Shown here piece after piece: positions 6,770 through 7,539 of a stretch of 7,539 nucleotides of DNA. The DNA comes from Rhodospirillales bacterium (GTDB lineage: Bacteria > Pseudomonadota > Alphaproteobacteria > Acetobacterales > Acetobacteraceae), in assembly GCA_903644035.1 (NCBI GenBank), contig CAHJXG010000034.1:1-7539 (forward strand), in the 5' to 3' direction. Numbering within the stretch: the stretch's first letter is position 1; every line of letters begins with the position of its first letter. The translations under genes were made by a program, and so were the position numbers. Under the pieces are notes generated by a model that worked only from the letters and a program-made list of their open reading frames with translations, had not been told where the DNA came from and searched no databases.

Positions 6770-6777
6770 GCCCGCCG

Positions 6778-7539
<762 letters not shown>

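Overview
The window is high-GC DNA (strong G/C third-position bias in the intact genes). Its protein style, including a family 5 solute-binding protein whose leader ends in LPRIGRA, suggests an alphaproteobacterium, perhaps Acetobacteraceae or Azospirillum-like. That placement is inference; no RNA or marker gene is present to confirm it.

Layout: (1) 1-1430, minus strand: most of a Na+/phosphate cotransporter-family membrane protein with a C-terminal PhoU-like domain, running off the left edge. (2) 1431-1828: about 400 bp with no convincing gene. (3) 1829-2167, minus: a small protein with an XRE-like helix-turn-helix. (4) 2332-2859, plus: a decayed Tn3-family transposase with the N-terminal ~62 residues joined in frame to the C-terminal ~113, about 800 codons lost, plus an in-frame TGA. 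(5) 3040-3315, plus: a short unrecognised frame with an HEAGH motif, interrupted by a TGA. (6) 3316-3620: gene-poor sequence ending in a promoter region with a candidate Pho-box-like repeat. (7) 3621-7539, plus: a tight operon of phosphonate monoester hydrolase (pehA), a family 5 ABC solute-binding protein, and an oligopeptide/nickel-type ABC ATPase cut by the right edge.

The gene cluster reads as an organophosphorus (or similar ester) uptake-and-cleavage cassette. The binding protein is exported, the ATPase would power import, and the hydrolase has no signal peptide and should act on the imported ester in the cytoplasm. The permease genes are not between the binding protein and the ATPase, so they must lie beyond the right edge or elsewhere. 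The left-hand phosphate cotransporter shares the phosphorus theme. The stretch between the two looks like a scar of mobile-element insertion and decay rather than ordinary intergenic DNA. No CRISPR array, rRNA or tRNA was seen.
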